The notes: a model not told the origin generated them from the sequence alone. 17,422 nucleotides of DNA from Opitutaceae bacterium (GCA_031266495.1 JAISAX010000087.1:1-17422); one strand, 5' to 3'; shown: positions 5,367-13,822, counted from the first letter of the stretch. A program made the numbers and translations.

Positions 5367-6209
5367 ATGCAGACCATCACATCGGTATTCGAAATGCAGA
5401 CACTCGCCGAGGATCTCCGCTCCAAGGGGCAGATCATCGGCCTCGTCCCCACCATGGGCGCCCTCCACGAAGGGCATCTCGGCCTCGTCCGCCTGGCTGC
5501 CGAGAGAGCCGATACCGTCATCGTGTCCCTTTTCATCAACCCCGCCCAGTTCGCCCCGAGCGAGGATTTCAACAAATATCCGCGCGAATTCGAGGCCGAC
5601 GTCGCCAAGGCCGAGGCGGCCGGTGCCGACATCGTCTTCGCCCCCGCCGCCAACGAGATTTACCCCAAAGGCTACTCCACCTTCATCACCGAGGAGTTCA
5701 TCGCCCGCCCGCTCGAAGGCGTGTCGCGCCCCACCCACTTCCGCGGCGTCACCACCATCGTCGCCAAGCTCTTCAACATCTGTCGGCCCGACATCGCCGT
5801 CTTCGGCCAGAAAGACGCGCAGCAAGTGGCCGTCATCAAGAAGATGGTCAACGACCTCAACTTCACGGTGGACGTCGTCACCGCGCCCACCGTGCGCGAG
5901 CCCGACGGCCTCGCGATGAGCTCCCGCAACCGTTACCTCACCCCCGGCCAGCGCCAGGAAGCGCTCGCGATCAACCGCGCCCTCACGAAAGCGCGCGACA
6001 TGGTGGCGGCCGGCGAACGCCGCACCGACCGCCTCGTCGCCGAAGTCACGCACCTGCTCAGCCAGCACCGCCGCGTGCGCATCATCTACGCCTCGCTCGT
6101 GGACCGTTGCACGATGGAACCCGTGCGCGAAGTCATCCCCGGCAAGGCCCTCCTCGCCATCGCCGCCTGGGTGGATGAAGTCCGGCTGATCGACAACACC
6201 GTGCTGTGA
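5367..6209 (+). CDS. panC: Pantoate--beta-alanine ligase (pantothenate synthetase), 280 aa
   Basis: Cytoplasmic enzyme joining pantoate and beta-alanine with ATP, giving pantothenate, the precursor of coenzyme A. All family signatures are present: the ATP-binding PTMGALHEGH (28-37), NPAQF (58-62), FGQKDAQQ (146-153, adenylate and pantoate contacts) and SSRNRYL (185-191, a KMSKS-like lid). The length of 280 residues is typical. ATG start chosen because the protein begins in register with the family (MQTITSVFEMQ); no Shine-Dalgarno is visible. nadB follows after 69 bp on the same strand, so the two cofactor genes are probably co-transcribed. Confidence 0.97.
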   Translation: MQTITSVFEMQTLAEDLRSKGQIIGLVPTMGALHEGHLGLVRLAAERADTVIVSLFINPAQFAPSEDFNKYPREFEADVAKAEAAGADIVFAPAANEIYPKGYSTFITEEFIARPLEGVSRPTHFRGVTTIVAKLFNICRPDIAVFGQKDAQQVAVIKKMVNDLNFTVDVVTAPTVREPDGLAMSSRNRYLTPGQRQEALAINRALTKARDMVAAGERRTDRLVAEVTHLLSQHRRVRIIYASLVDRCTMEPVREVIPGKALLAIAAWVDEVRLIDNTVL

Positions 6210-6278
6210 TTCTCCCCCTGCTCCTCCGTTCCGCCTGCGCAAAAGACCCGCAACCCCTGCGGTCATAACCTCACCTTC

Positions 6279-7901
6279 ATGCAACGTGATTTCGACGTCC
6301 TCGTGATCGGCAGCGGCATCGCCGGCCTCAGCTTCGCGCTCAAGTGCGCCCGCGCCGGCCACTCCGTCGCCATCCTCACCAAGAAAGACAAGGCCGACTC
6401 CAACACCAACCACGCCCAGGGAGGCATCGCCGCCGTCACCTCGCGGACCGACGACTTCAACAAACACGTGGCCGACACGCTCGCCGCCGGCGACGGCCTC
6501 TGCGACCGCCACGTCGTCCGCCAGATCGTCAGCGACGCCCCCGCGCGCATCCGCGAACTCGTCGATCTCGGCCTCGAATTTTCCCGCGAACGCAGCCCCC
6601 TGCGCGGCACTCCCGGCCCCTACGACCTCGGCCGCGAAGGCGGCCACAGCGAACGCCGCATCCTCCACGTCAAGGACATGACCGGCAAGGCCATCGAGGA
6701 CGCGCTCCTCAAGGCCATCCTCGGCGAACCGCGCATCGCGCTCTTCGAACACTTTTTCGCCATCGACGTCATCACGCGCCACAAGCTCACCCCGCCCCGC
6801 GCCCGCGCCCGCACGCCCGACCAGGCGCTCGGCGTGTACGCGCTCGATGTGCACGACCAACGCGTCGTCACCTTCCGCGCCCCCGCCGTCGTCCTCAGCA
6901 CCGGCGGCGCCGGCCAGGTTTACCTCTACACCACCAACCCCGACATCGCCACCGGCGACGGCATCGCCATGGCGTACCGCGCCGGCGTCGAAGTGCGCAA
7001 CATGGAGTTCATCCAGTTTCACCCCACCGCCCTCTACTCGCACACCGGCAAACGCTTTCTCGTCAGCGAAGCCGTCCGCGGCGAAGGCGCCATCCTGCGC
7101 AACGCCGCCGGCGAAGCCTTCATGGCCCGCTACCACAAACTCGCCGATCTGGCCCCGCGCGACATCGTTGCCCGCGCCATCGACACCGAAATGAAAAAAA
7201 GCGGCGCGCCCCACGTATGGCTCGACATCACGCACAAGAAATCCGGCTGGCTCCGCTCCCGCTTCCCGCAAATCCACGCCGCCTGCGAGGAACTCGGCAT
7301 CGACATGGGGCGCGACATGATTCCCGTCGTCCCCGCCGCGCACTACACCTGCGGCGGCGTCGCCACGACCGTCGCCGCCGAGACCACGCTCGCCGGCCTC
7401 TACGCCTGCGGCGAAGTCGCCTGCACCGGCCTGCACGGCGCCAACCGCCTCGCCAGCAACTCCCTGCTCGAAGCCGTCGTCATGGCGCACCGCGGCGCGG
7501 CCTCGGTGCATCGCTACCCCCGCACCAACCAGCACCCCCCCCCCCCCCCCCCCATCCCCGACTGGCAGGACCTCGGCGGCGGCGACGTGGACGAACGCGT
7601 GGTCATCACCCACAACCGCGACGAACTGCGCCGCACGATGTGGGATTTCGTGAGCATCATGCGCACGACCCGCCGCCTCGAACGCGCCCGCACGCGCATC
7701 GCCAACCTCGCCCGCGAGGTCCACGACTACTACTGGAATTTTTCCGTGGATACGCCGCTGCTGGAGCTGCGCAACATGATCCAGGTAGCCGACCTGATTG
7801 TGCGTTGCGCCCTGCAACGCCAGGAAAGCCGCGGCCTGCACGCCATCGCCGACCATCCGAAAAAACAGCGCGCCGCCCGCAACAGCAGCGTGCATCTGTA
7901 G
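6279..7901 (+). CDS. nadB: L-aspartate oxidase, 540 aa
   Basis: FAD enzyme that oxidises L-aspartate to iminoaspartate, the first step of de novo NAD synthesis; NadA, its partner, is not in the window. Visible features: the dinucleotide-binding GSGIAG (11-16); SNTNHAQGGIAA (41-52); REGGHSERRILHVKDMTG in the capping domain; HYTCGGV near 354-360; and GLYACGEVACTGLHGANRL then ASNSLLEA (about 375-400) for FAD and substrate binding. The C-terminal helical domain starts after a linker H419-P425 encoded by 19 consecutive C's. The domain continues in frame to the stop, so this sequence copy is intact. Loss or gain of a single C would truncate the protein. ATG start without Shine-Dalgarno. Confidence 0.96.
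   Translation: MQRDFDVLVIGSGIAGLSFALKCARAGHSVAILTKKDKADSNTNHAQGGIAAVTSRTDDFNKHVADTLAAGDGLCDRHVVRQIVSDAPARIRELVDLGLEFSRERSPLRGTPGPYDLGREGGHSERRILHVKDMTGKAIEDALLKAILGEPRIALFEHFFAIDVITRHKLTPPRARARTPDQALGVYALDVHDQRVVTFRAPAVVLSTGGAGQVYLYTTNPDIATGDGIAMAYRAGVEVRNMEFIQFHPTALYSHTGKRFLVSEAVRGEGAILRNAAGEAFMARYHKLADLAPRDIVARAIDTEMKKSGAPHVWLDITHKKSGWLRSRFPQIHAACEELGIDMGRDMIPVVPAAHYTCGGVATTVAAETTLAGLYACGEVACTGLHGANRLASNSLLEAVVMAHRGAASVHRYPRTNQHPPPPPPIPDWQDLGGGDVDERVVITHNRDELRRTMWDFVSIMRTTRRLERARTRIANLAREVHDYYWNFSVDTPLLELRNMIQVADLIVRCALQRQESRGLHAIADHPKKQRAARNSSVHL
7535..7553 (+). repeat. 19-bp C homopolymer within nadB
   Basis: The longest homopolymer in the window, encoding six prolines (420-425) between the FAD/capping part and the C-terminal helical domain. 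Only lengths differing by multiples of three keep the enzyme intact. Confidence 0.9.
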
Positions 7902-8044
7902 CCCCCCCCCGCGTATGGTCCCGGCCGCGGTTTCGCGCATCCCCGGATCTGCCGGAGGCGAGGCGAGGAGCGTTCGCGCACCCCGCCGCAGCCAACCGCA
8001 TCCGGCGCATTTCCCGCTCGACAGCCTGCCGTTAACGATGCTCC

Positions 8045-8056
8045 TGTAACGTTACA
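8045..8056. promoter_or_regulatory. LacI-type operator candidate upstream of the regulator gene
   Basis: TGTAACGTTACA is a perfect 12-bp palindrome with a central CG, the usual shape of LacI-family operators. It lies 57 bp before the start of the LacI-type gene. Related TAACG sequences recur before the prepilin gene at 9220-9249. Autoregulation is the simplest reading. Confidence 0.6.
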
Positions 8057-8112
8057 AACATCCCATTCCGGTCGCGCCGTCCCTGCTCCCGCATCTCCGC
8101 CCTTTCGTTTCC

Positions 8113-9093
8113 ATGATCAGCCAACGAGAAATCGCCCGCCGCCTCGGCCTCTCCGTCATGACCGTCTCCCGCGCCCTCCGCGGCCACCCCGACCTCTCGG
8201 AAGCCACGCGCGAGCGCATCATCGACGAGGCGACAAAGCTCGGTTATTCCCGGGAAATCGTTCCCGCCCGCCCGCAGGCCGAGGTGCAGCCGCGGGCCCG
8301 CCGCATGGGACTCGTCGCCTACGGTTCCGACATGTCCACCTTCTTCGAGACCGAAACCCCGCGCCGCATCTACCTCGCCATCCAGCAGGAATGCCAGCAC
8401 AACGGCGCCGAAACCCTCGTCGAATTTCTCCCCCGGCCCGACGAGACGCCGATGCTGCTTCGCAAGAAAAACGTCAGCGGCATTTTTCTCTTCGGCCGCT
8501 ACACGCCCGACACCGCCGCCCGTTTCCGGGACGTGCCCACCCTCGCCGTCAGTAGCTACATCCGCGACAATCCCCTGCCCCGCATCGTCGCGCAAAACCT
8601 CCACGGCATGCGCGAGGCCACCGACCATCTCATTTCCCTCGGCCACCGCCGCATTCTTTATCTCGGCCTCGACGAGGGCGACCTCACTGAACTGTATCGG
8701 GAACGCGGTGACGGCTACATCCTCGCCATGCAGGCGCACGGCCTGAAGCCCGTCCTCCGTTTCAACCCCGGCTATGATTTCTCCGCCCACCTCGGCGATG
8801 TGAGAAAATTCACCGCCATCGCCTGCGCGACCGACGGCGTGGCCGTCGCCGTGCGCCGCCAGCTTCTCGAACGCGGACTCGACCTGCCCGGCGATTGCAG
8901 CCTCGTCGGTTTCGATGGCACGACCGAAGGCCGCGAATTCGGCCTCAGCAGCTACTCGCCCGACTGGGCCATGATGGGCAAGGTCGCCGCCGACCTGCTG
9001 CTCTTCCGCCCGCACGACATCCATGACAAGCCCCTGCACGTCATCGTACCCGGCGAGTTCGTTGCCCGCGCTTCTTCCGTAAGGCCGCGATAG
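8113..9093 (+). CDS. LacI-family transcriptional regulator, 326 aa
   Basis: The N-terminal helix-turn-helix is complete: ISQREIARRLGLSVMTVSRA (2-21) and then LRGHPDLSEATRERIIDEA. A short, low-similarity linker replaces the usual hinge (about 47-62). The ligand-binding part (about 64-320) follows the periplasmic-binding-protein fold: MGLVAYGSD, a VSGIFLFGR strand, ATDHLISLGHRRILYLG (typical LacI segment), ACATDGVAVAVRRQLLERGL and GDCSLVGFDG. The effector is unknown, probably a sugar. It lies directly upstream of a prepilin, PEP-CTERM and beta-helix gene set on the same strand, so it probably controls that set and itself through TAACG-containing sites. Confidence 0.93.
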   Translation: MISQREIARRLGLSVMTVSRALRGHPDLSEATRERIIDEATKLGYSREIVPARPQAEVQPRARRMGLVAYGSDMSTFFETETPRRIYLAIQQECQHNGAETLVEFLPRPDETPMLLRKKNVSGIFLFGRYTPDTAARFRDVPTLAVSSYIRDNPLPRIVAQNLHGMREATDHLISLGHRRILYLGLDEGDLTELYRERGDGYILAMQAHGLKPVLRFNPGYDFSAHLGDVRKFTAIACATDGVAVAVRRQLLERGLDLPGDCSLVGFDGTTEGREFGLSSYSPDWAMMGKVAADLLLFRPHDIHDKPLHVIVPGEFVARASSVRPR

Positions 9094-9124
9094 CCCGTTG
9101 CCGCCCTGGCCGGGACTGCCCCGG

Positions 9125-9255
9125 AACAAATCGCAGCCGGCATCCGGCGAAACAAATCGCGGGAACGCACGGGCGTACCCGGCAAAAAGACGCTGGCGAT
9201 ATTTTGTTTGACAGTGATCGTAACGTGATTAACGCTACATACCGTTACAAATCGC
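9125..9255 (+). promoter_or_regulatory. Promoter/operator region of the prepilin cassette
   Basis: TTGACA at 9208-9213 is a consensus -35. No equally good -10 lies at 17 bp (AACGCT at 9231), so the -10 is uncertain. Overlapping it are GTAACG (9220-9225) facing CGCTAC (9233-9238), and TACCGTTACA (9240-9249), whose reverse complement TGTAACGGTA matches the upstream palindrome's half-site. The 9-mer ACAAATCGC is repeated directly at 9126, 9152 and 9247. This arrangement suits repression by the neighbouring LacI-type protein. Confidence 0.5.
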
Positions 9256-9308
9256 TTCCCGATCCTGCACCTCCACAAACTCGCCGCCTTCCCTGTCCCC
9301 GCATCGCC

Positions 9309-9977
9309 ATGAACACATCCTCCCGTCGCCCCGCCGCGTTCACGCTGATCGAACTCCTCACCGTCATCGCCATCATCGGCATCCTCGCCGCCATCATCCT
9401 CCCCGTTGTCGGCAAGGTTCGCGAAAGCGCCCGCCGGGCGCAGTGCGTCTCCAATCTCCGCCAGATCGCCAGCGCCGTCCTGCTCTTTGCCGACGATCAC
9501 CGCGGCATCCTTCCCGGTGGCATCAAGGACCAGTACGACCACCTCGGTCTCGCTGGCGGCCAGACGGCCTGGATCAGTCGCAACAACTGGAACATGCTCG
9601 GCGCGCACATCGCCGACTATCTCGGCACCAGGCTCCCCGAAGACGGTACCTCCGTGCTCATGCCTGCCTTTGTCTGTCCCTCGTTTGTCAGCAAATATTC
9701 CGACCTCGCCGCTCAAACCAACTCGGTCGTTTACGCCGTCAACATCTCCAACCTGATCGAGGGCAATTCCGACTCCCGCCCCTTCGGCAACTCTCAAAAG
9801 AAGACCACCGCGCTCCGTATCGAGCAGATCCCCGATTGCTCGCGCACCCTGATGCTGCGCGACAGCGACAAGAAAAAAACCACCGATGTCTCCTGGAACT
9901 GCCCGCCCGAACCGGTTCATCGCACACTCCGCAACGGCGCCTACTTCGACGGCCATGTCGCCACGTCGAAACCCTGA
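9309..9977 (+). CDS. Prepilin-type N-terminal methylation protein with H-X9-DG motif, 222 aa
   Basis: Type IV pilin/pseudopilin-like secreted protein. The start ATG at 9309 places the short basic leader MNTSSRRPAA directly before the prepilin signature FTLIELLTVIAIIGILAAII; the open frame extends upstream to 9204 but that part is promoter. The conserved Glu at +5 is present. The residue before the cleavage site is Ala, not the usual Gly. Near the C-terminus the sequence HRTLRNGAYFDGH is an exact H-X9-DG motif, characteristic of large prepilin-like families in Planctomycetes and Verrucomicrobia. Such proteins are not thought to build ordinary pili; their job is unknown. First gene of a cassette under the LacI-like regulator. 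Confidence 0.9.
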   Translation: MNTSSRRPAAFTLIELLTVIAIIGILAAIILPVVGKVRESARRAQCVSNLRQIASAVLLFADDHRGILPGGIKDQYDHLGLAGGQTAWISRNNWNMLGAHIADYLGTRLPEDGTSVLMPAFVCPSFVSKYSDLAAQTNSVVYAVNISNLIEGNSDSRPFGNSQKKTTALRIEQIPDCSRTLMLRDSDKKKTTDVSWNCPPEPVHRTLRNGAYFDGHVATSKP

Positions 9978-9982
9978 CCCCT

Positions 9983-9994
9983 CCCCCCCCCCCC
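9983..9994 (+). repeat. Poly-C tract, 12 C's, between prepilin and PEP-CTERM genes
   Basis: Twelve C's lie in the 30-bp gap between two probably co-transcribed genes, where a ribosome binding site would be expected. Changes in its length would change spacing but not a reading frame. Confidence 0.8.
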
Positions 9995-10007
9995 TTCGCA
10001 TACGAAC

Positions 10008-11444
10008 ATGACATCCTCCTTCACTAACATCATGAACACACCTGTCCACCTGCTCACAGCCATCCTCGCCGCACTCGTCATGCAAGCCCCCGAGCTACAC
10101 GCGCAAACCCGGGACTACACCCGCACAACCGGAGGCAACTGGAGCGATGCCTCGCTCTGGACTCCGCGCGAAGGACTGTCGGCAAACACCGTGCCCGGCG
10201 CCGACAACACCGCCGTCATGACAATCAGCGCAAGCACCAGCCTTACCATCGACGCCACCGGCACCACCACCATCAAGGATTTCCATGCCGGCTCGACCGG
10301 CGGATATACGCTTACCTTTACTTCTCCGGGAAACGGAACCACGGGACACCGTACCCTCGTCATCACCGGCACCGTAAGCAAAGCCAATGACAGCACCAAA
10401 ATCGCCTTTGAAAACAGCGCCAGTTCCTCCCGCCTGCTCAACGTATCCATCGGCACACTTGATCTCGCCACCAACGGAGGAAGCGCCTCCTTCGGTCGCA
10501 GTGACGGTTCCCGCGCCCTCAACACCCTCTCCATCGGCGAAACCGTCCTCGGCGGAGGCGGCGGCAGCAACGGTATCCAAGTTTACCTGAATGTCTCCAA
10601 TGACTACTCGCTGGGCAAACTGACCTTCAACCCCGGCAACAACGCCAAATCCGTTTACCTGATCACCAACAAATCCGATGCTTCCGGCTATGCCCGCACC
10701 GCCACCGTCGCGGGCATCACCGATGCCAGCGCCAACGCCACCCTCTACGGCTCGCGCAACGCCTCCGCGAGCAGCAACAGCGCCACGCTTCGTATTCATA
10801 CGGAAAATACCTCCGACAACTTCACCGCCGCCACCGCGCTCGTCGACGGCACCGGCGGCACGCTGGCGGTCCGCAAGACCGGCGCCGGCACCCAGATTCT
10901 CACCGGCCAGAGCACCTCGACCGGCGGCATCTTCGTAGAGGAAGGCGCGCTCGTCATCCGCGGCGCCGGTACACTCGCCGCCACCGGCGATCTCTCCGTG
11001 GTCAAAGACGCCACCTTCGTCACCGCCACCGATGCGGCTCTCGCTCTCCACGACGCCACCCTCGCCACCGGGGCGATCCTCGGTTTTGACCTCACCTCTG
11101 CCGTCGCCCGCCTCAACCTCACCGGCAACCTCCTTCACGACCTCGCCGGTTCCGCCGGCGGCGCCGCCACCTTCGTCATCGATTTTCGCGGCACCGGCAT
11201 CCTCGACCATGCCTACGACGGCCTCCTTTCCGTCGTCGGCACCACCAACGACTTCGCCGGCGCCACGCTCTCCTACATCAATTTTGGCGCCGGAAACCTC
11301 GCAGGCACCCTCACCTTTGCCGAACTCGCCAACGGCTTCACCCTTTCGTCCGGCAACATTCCCGAACCTGCAACCGCGGCCCTTCTCGGCGGCCTCGCCA
11401 TCCTCGTCCTTGCCTCCCTCGCCCGTCGCCGCCATGCGGGATAA
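10008..11444 (+). CDS. Autotransporter-type beta-strand repeat protein with PEP-CTERM anchor, 478 aa
   Basis: A large secreted surface protein. The N-terminal signal is hydrophobic (MNTPVHLLTAILAALVMQAP, probable cleavage at ELHAQ). I keep ATG 10008; ATG 10032 is an equally possible start. The body is a Gly/Thr/Ala-rich beta-solenoid with the passenger-type repeat GGTLAVRKTGAGTQILTGQ followed by STSTGGIFVEEGALVIRGAG (about 283-325). It begins with a GGNWSDASLWTP segment often seen at the start of such proteins. The C-terminus has IPEPATAALLGGLAILVLAS and the basic tail LARRRHAG, a complete PEP-CTERM signal. Likely exported and processed at the cell surface, possibly in adhesion or matrix. Second gene of the LacI-linked cassette. 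Confidence 0.88.
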   Translation: MTSSFTNIMNTPVHLLTAILAALVMQAPELHAQTRDYTRTTGGNWSDASLWTPREGLSANTVPGADNTAVMTISASTSLTIDATGTTTIKDFHAGSTGGYTLTFTSPGNGTTGHRTLVITGTVSKANDSTKIAFENSASSSRLLNVSIGTLDLATNGGSASFGRSDGSRALNTLSIGETVLGGGGGSNGIQVYLNVSNDYSLGKLTFNPGNNAKSVYLITNKSDASGYARTATVAGITDASANATLYGSRNASASSNSATLRIHTENTSDNFTAATALVDGTGGTLAVRKTGAGTQILTGQSTSTGGIFVEEGALVIRGAGTLAATGDLSVVKDATFVTATDAALALHDATLATGAILGFDLTSAVARLNLTGNLLHDLAGSAGGAATFVIDFRGTGILDHAYDGLLSVVGTTNDFAGATLSYINFGAGNLAGTLTFAELANGFTLSSGNIPEPATAALLGGLAILVLASLARRRHAG

Positions 11445-11492
11445 CGAACCGGCGACGCCGGGACCGCCCGCGCACCTTCCCCGTCATTGACC

Positions 11493-13394
11493 ATGCACTA
11501 CGCCGCCCGACCCACTGCACTGCTCGCATTTGCCCTTCTCCTCGCCACCGTCCGCGCCGCCACGATCCACGTCGCCCCGCCCCCGCTCGGCCGGCCCGAC
11601 GCGGCCGGCACCGCCGACGCGCCCCTCGCCAGCGTGCAGGCCGCGCTTGACCGCGCAGGTGGCGGCGACACCGTCCGCCTCCGCGCCGACGTTTACCGCG
11701 AACGCGTCACGTTCAGAAACAGCGGGCGTCAGCACGCCCCCGTCACCCTCGAAGGCGAACCCGGCGCCATCCTCGACGGCAGTTACCCCGCCCGGATCGA
11801 CTGGGAACCCGCCCCCGACATCGCTCCGGGCGTTTATCGCGCCACCGTCGCCGGACCGGTGCGGCTCGTCACGGTCGAAGGCCGCTCCGTCACCATGCTG
11901 CGCGACGACTGGGTGCGCCCCGGCCGCGCCCGCCACGGCGCCGACTGGGAATACCCGACGCTCTTTCGCGACGGCATCGCCGGCTCCGGCTGGTCCGGCA
12001 TCCGCGCGCTTGCCCTTTATCGGTTCAGGGAAAAACAGATCCTCCTCCGCCTCCATTCGCCCGCCGTTTCACCCGACGCTCCGCTTTCCGGCGAAGACAC
12101 CTCCGCCGCCCTCGACCTCGATCCCCGCCGGCTTGCCGTCACCCTCGGCCCGCCGCCCGACCGGCCGGTCGTCCTCATCGACGGCACCGACCGCTGCGTC
12201 GTGCGCGGCCTCACCCTGCGCAACGCCGCCACCGGCGTCCTCATCCGCAACTCCCTCGGTTCCGTTGTCGAGGATTGCGTGATCGGCCCCGCCGAGGAAG
12301 GCGTCATCCTCGGAGCGCGCGCCGACCGCGCCACCCTCCGTTTCAACGAGATTTTCTGGAACCCTTATGGTGAAAACCGCCCCAGGGGCCACGCGTCATG
12401 GGATCTCTGGACCGCCAACAAACGCGGCGGCTGGAGCGACAAGCACGGCATCAAGATCAACGGCTCCCTCGGCGGCCATCGCATCCACGATAACGTCATC
12501 CACCATCACTGGGACGGCATCAGCGTCGCCCCCGGTGACCGTGGCACCGACGGCGGCCTGCGCATCCACCACAATCGCCTTTTCACGCTCGTCGACGACG
12601 GTTTCGAGACCAACGGCGCGCAGGAAGACTGCCACTGGCACGACAACCTCATCGACGGCGCCCTCTGCGCCATCCGCCTGAAGGCGCCGGACTACGGACC
12701 CTTCTACGTTTACCGGAACATCCTCCTCAACAACAAGGAGGACCTCCGCAATTTCGGCCGCAAGGACAACGTCCACCGCCGCGACCCCGTGACCGGCGAA
12801 TGGAAAACCGCCGTCACCGGCAAGGGTTCGCCGGAGATCCTGCCCGCCGTGGCCTATATCTACCACAACACCGGCACCTCTCCCGCTGCCGTCGTCTCCA
12901 ACGCCGTTTACGGCATCGGCGTCCCCAACTACCATTATTTCAACAACCTCTTCTGGTGCGAAGTCTGGTGGCGCGGCGTGCCGAGGGCCAACCCCTCCAT
13001 CCCGCCCAACTGGAAAGGCGACCACAATGCCTACGTCCGCCGCGGCGACAATCCCGCCTGGGCCGGTGGCGAAAGCCAGGCTCGCTCGCTCGGCATCGAC
13101 TGTCACGGAGTTTTCACTACCGGAGACCCCGGTTTCACCGACATCACCGCCGGCGACGTTTCGCTCCGCGCCGACAGCCCCGCGCGCGCCCGCGGCGCCG
13201 ACCTCTCCGCCCTCTTTTCAAAACCCTTGCCCGGCTGTGAACCGGACTACTTCACAGGCCCCGCGCCGGATGCCGGCGCGCTCGCCTGGGGCCAACCTTT
13301 TCCGCCAATTCCCCGTCCACGAGCCGGTGTGAAAATTCCGTCCGCCGGTGCCTGGCCCGACGTCAAGGCCGCCGTGAACCGTTCCGCGCAGTAA
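11493..13394 (+). CDS. Secreted right-handed parallel beta-helix protein (polysaccharide-lyase-like), 633 aa
   Basis: A TTG at 11487 would add two residues; I use ATG 11493. Signal peptide MHYAARPTALLAFALLLATV, cleavage near RAA. A lead-in typical of pectate-lyase-like folds follows: TIHVAPP, DAPLASVQAALDRAGGGDTV, RLRADVYRERVTF. Residues about 225-470 carry PbH1-type helix turns (CVVRGLTLRNAATGVLIRNS, VVEDCVIGPAEEGVILG, HRIHDNVIHHHWDGISV, HWHDNLIDGALCAIRLK). The fold is shared by pectate lyases, alginate epimerases and glycosidases; I cannot point to a catalytic triad, so the enzyme class is open. Last gene of the LacI-linked cassette, 48 bp after the PEP-CTERM gene. Probably acts on an extracellular glycan. 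Confidence 0.85.
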   Translation: MHYAARPTALLAFALLLATVRAATIHVAPPPLGRPDAAGTADAPLASVQAALDRAGGGDTVRLRADVYRERVTFRNSGRQHAPVTLEGEPGAILDGSYPARIDWEPAPDIAPGVYRATVAGPVRLVTVEGRSVTMLRDDWVRPGRARHGADWEYPTLFRDGIAGSGWSGIRALALYRFREKQILLRLHSPAVSPDAPLSGEDTSAALDLDPRRLAVTLGPPPDRPVVLIDGTDRCVVRGLTLRNAATGVLIRNSLGSVVEDCVIGPAEEGVILGARADRATLRFNEIFWNPYGENRPRGHASWDLWTANKRGGWSDKHGIKINGSLGGHRIHDNVIHHHWDGISVAPGDRGTDGGLRIHHNRLFTLVDDGFETNGAQEDCHWHDNLIDGALCAIRLKAPDYGPFYVYRNILLNNKEDLRNFGRKDNVHRRDPVTGEWKTAVTGKGSPEILPAVAYIYHNTGTSPAAVVSNAVYGIGVPNYHYFNNLFWCEVWWRGVPRANPSIPPNWKGDHNAYVRRGDNPAWAGGESQARSLGIDCHGVFTTGDPGFTDITAGDVSLRADSPARARGADLSALFSKPLPGCEPDYFTGPAPDAGALAWGQPFPPIPRPRAGVKIPSAGAWPDVKAAVNRSAQ

Positions 13395-13822
13395 CGCGGA
13401 CTATTATTTGTGCGCGGACCCTATACCCCCTCTTGCCTGCAACCAAAACAGCAGCGTGCGGCTGTAGCAGGAGGGCGGGGGAGAGAGGGGGGGGGCAGGA
13501 TGTTCTTTTGCCCGCCGGAGACGCTGGCCGCCTGTTCAGTAGCGAACAATCCATTACAGATGAATTCATCGAAAACGGCCGCCATTCCGTACCGTGCAAT
13601 GTCTCCCCCCCCCCCCCCCGGAGATCCTGCGTTTCCCGACATCTTTTCAAAAAATTTCCTTACGGCAGATAACAATTCCGTTCCCTTGCACGTATCTGCG
13701 TATCCGTTTTCACCTGTATTCAAGACCACGCAGCACCCGACTGGCGCGGCTCGCTCCCGGCTCATCGCACATCAGAAACAAAGCTTTGCCAGTTTGAGAG
13801 AAAACCTCTGGCATTCCGGCCA
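13395..13822. other. 428-bp intergenic region with poly-C and poly-G runs
   Basis: No gene seen. It contains a G run of nine (13487-13495) in a G-rich stretch, a 15-C homopolymer (13605-13619), and the AT-richer segment 13640-13720. TTGCAC at 13685-13690 could be a weak -35 for the nuclease gene, but no good -10 pairs with it. The segment AACAGCAGCGTGC-2 nt-CTGTAG (13447-13467) also occurs at the 3' end of nadB (7881-7901), differing only in the two bases in the middle. Confidence 0.6.
13605..13619 (+). repeat. Poly-C tract, 15 C's
   Basis: Fifteen C's in the gap upstream of the Rpn-type gene, 204 bp before its start codon. Non-coding. Confidence 0.85.

Noticed and set aside
4935..7940. A 1001-residue open frame on the minus strand
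   Set aside because: It lies antisense to panC and nadB, whose motifs are unmistakable; the translation is a Gly/Val/Asp/Ala-rich shadow caused by high third-position GC.
8032..10085. Two long minus-strand frames (8032-9129, 8952-10085)
   Set aside because: Antisense to the LacI-type and prepilin genes, with no recognisable domain.
10095..11435. A 446-residue minus-strand frame
   Set aside because: It is antisense to the PEP-CTERM solenoid gene, which has a signal peptide, a passenger-type repeat and a sorting signal.
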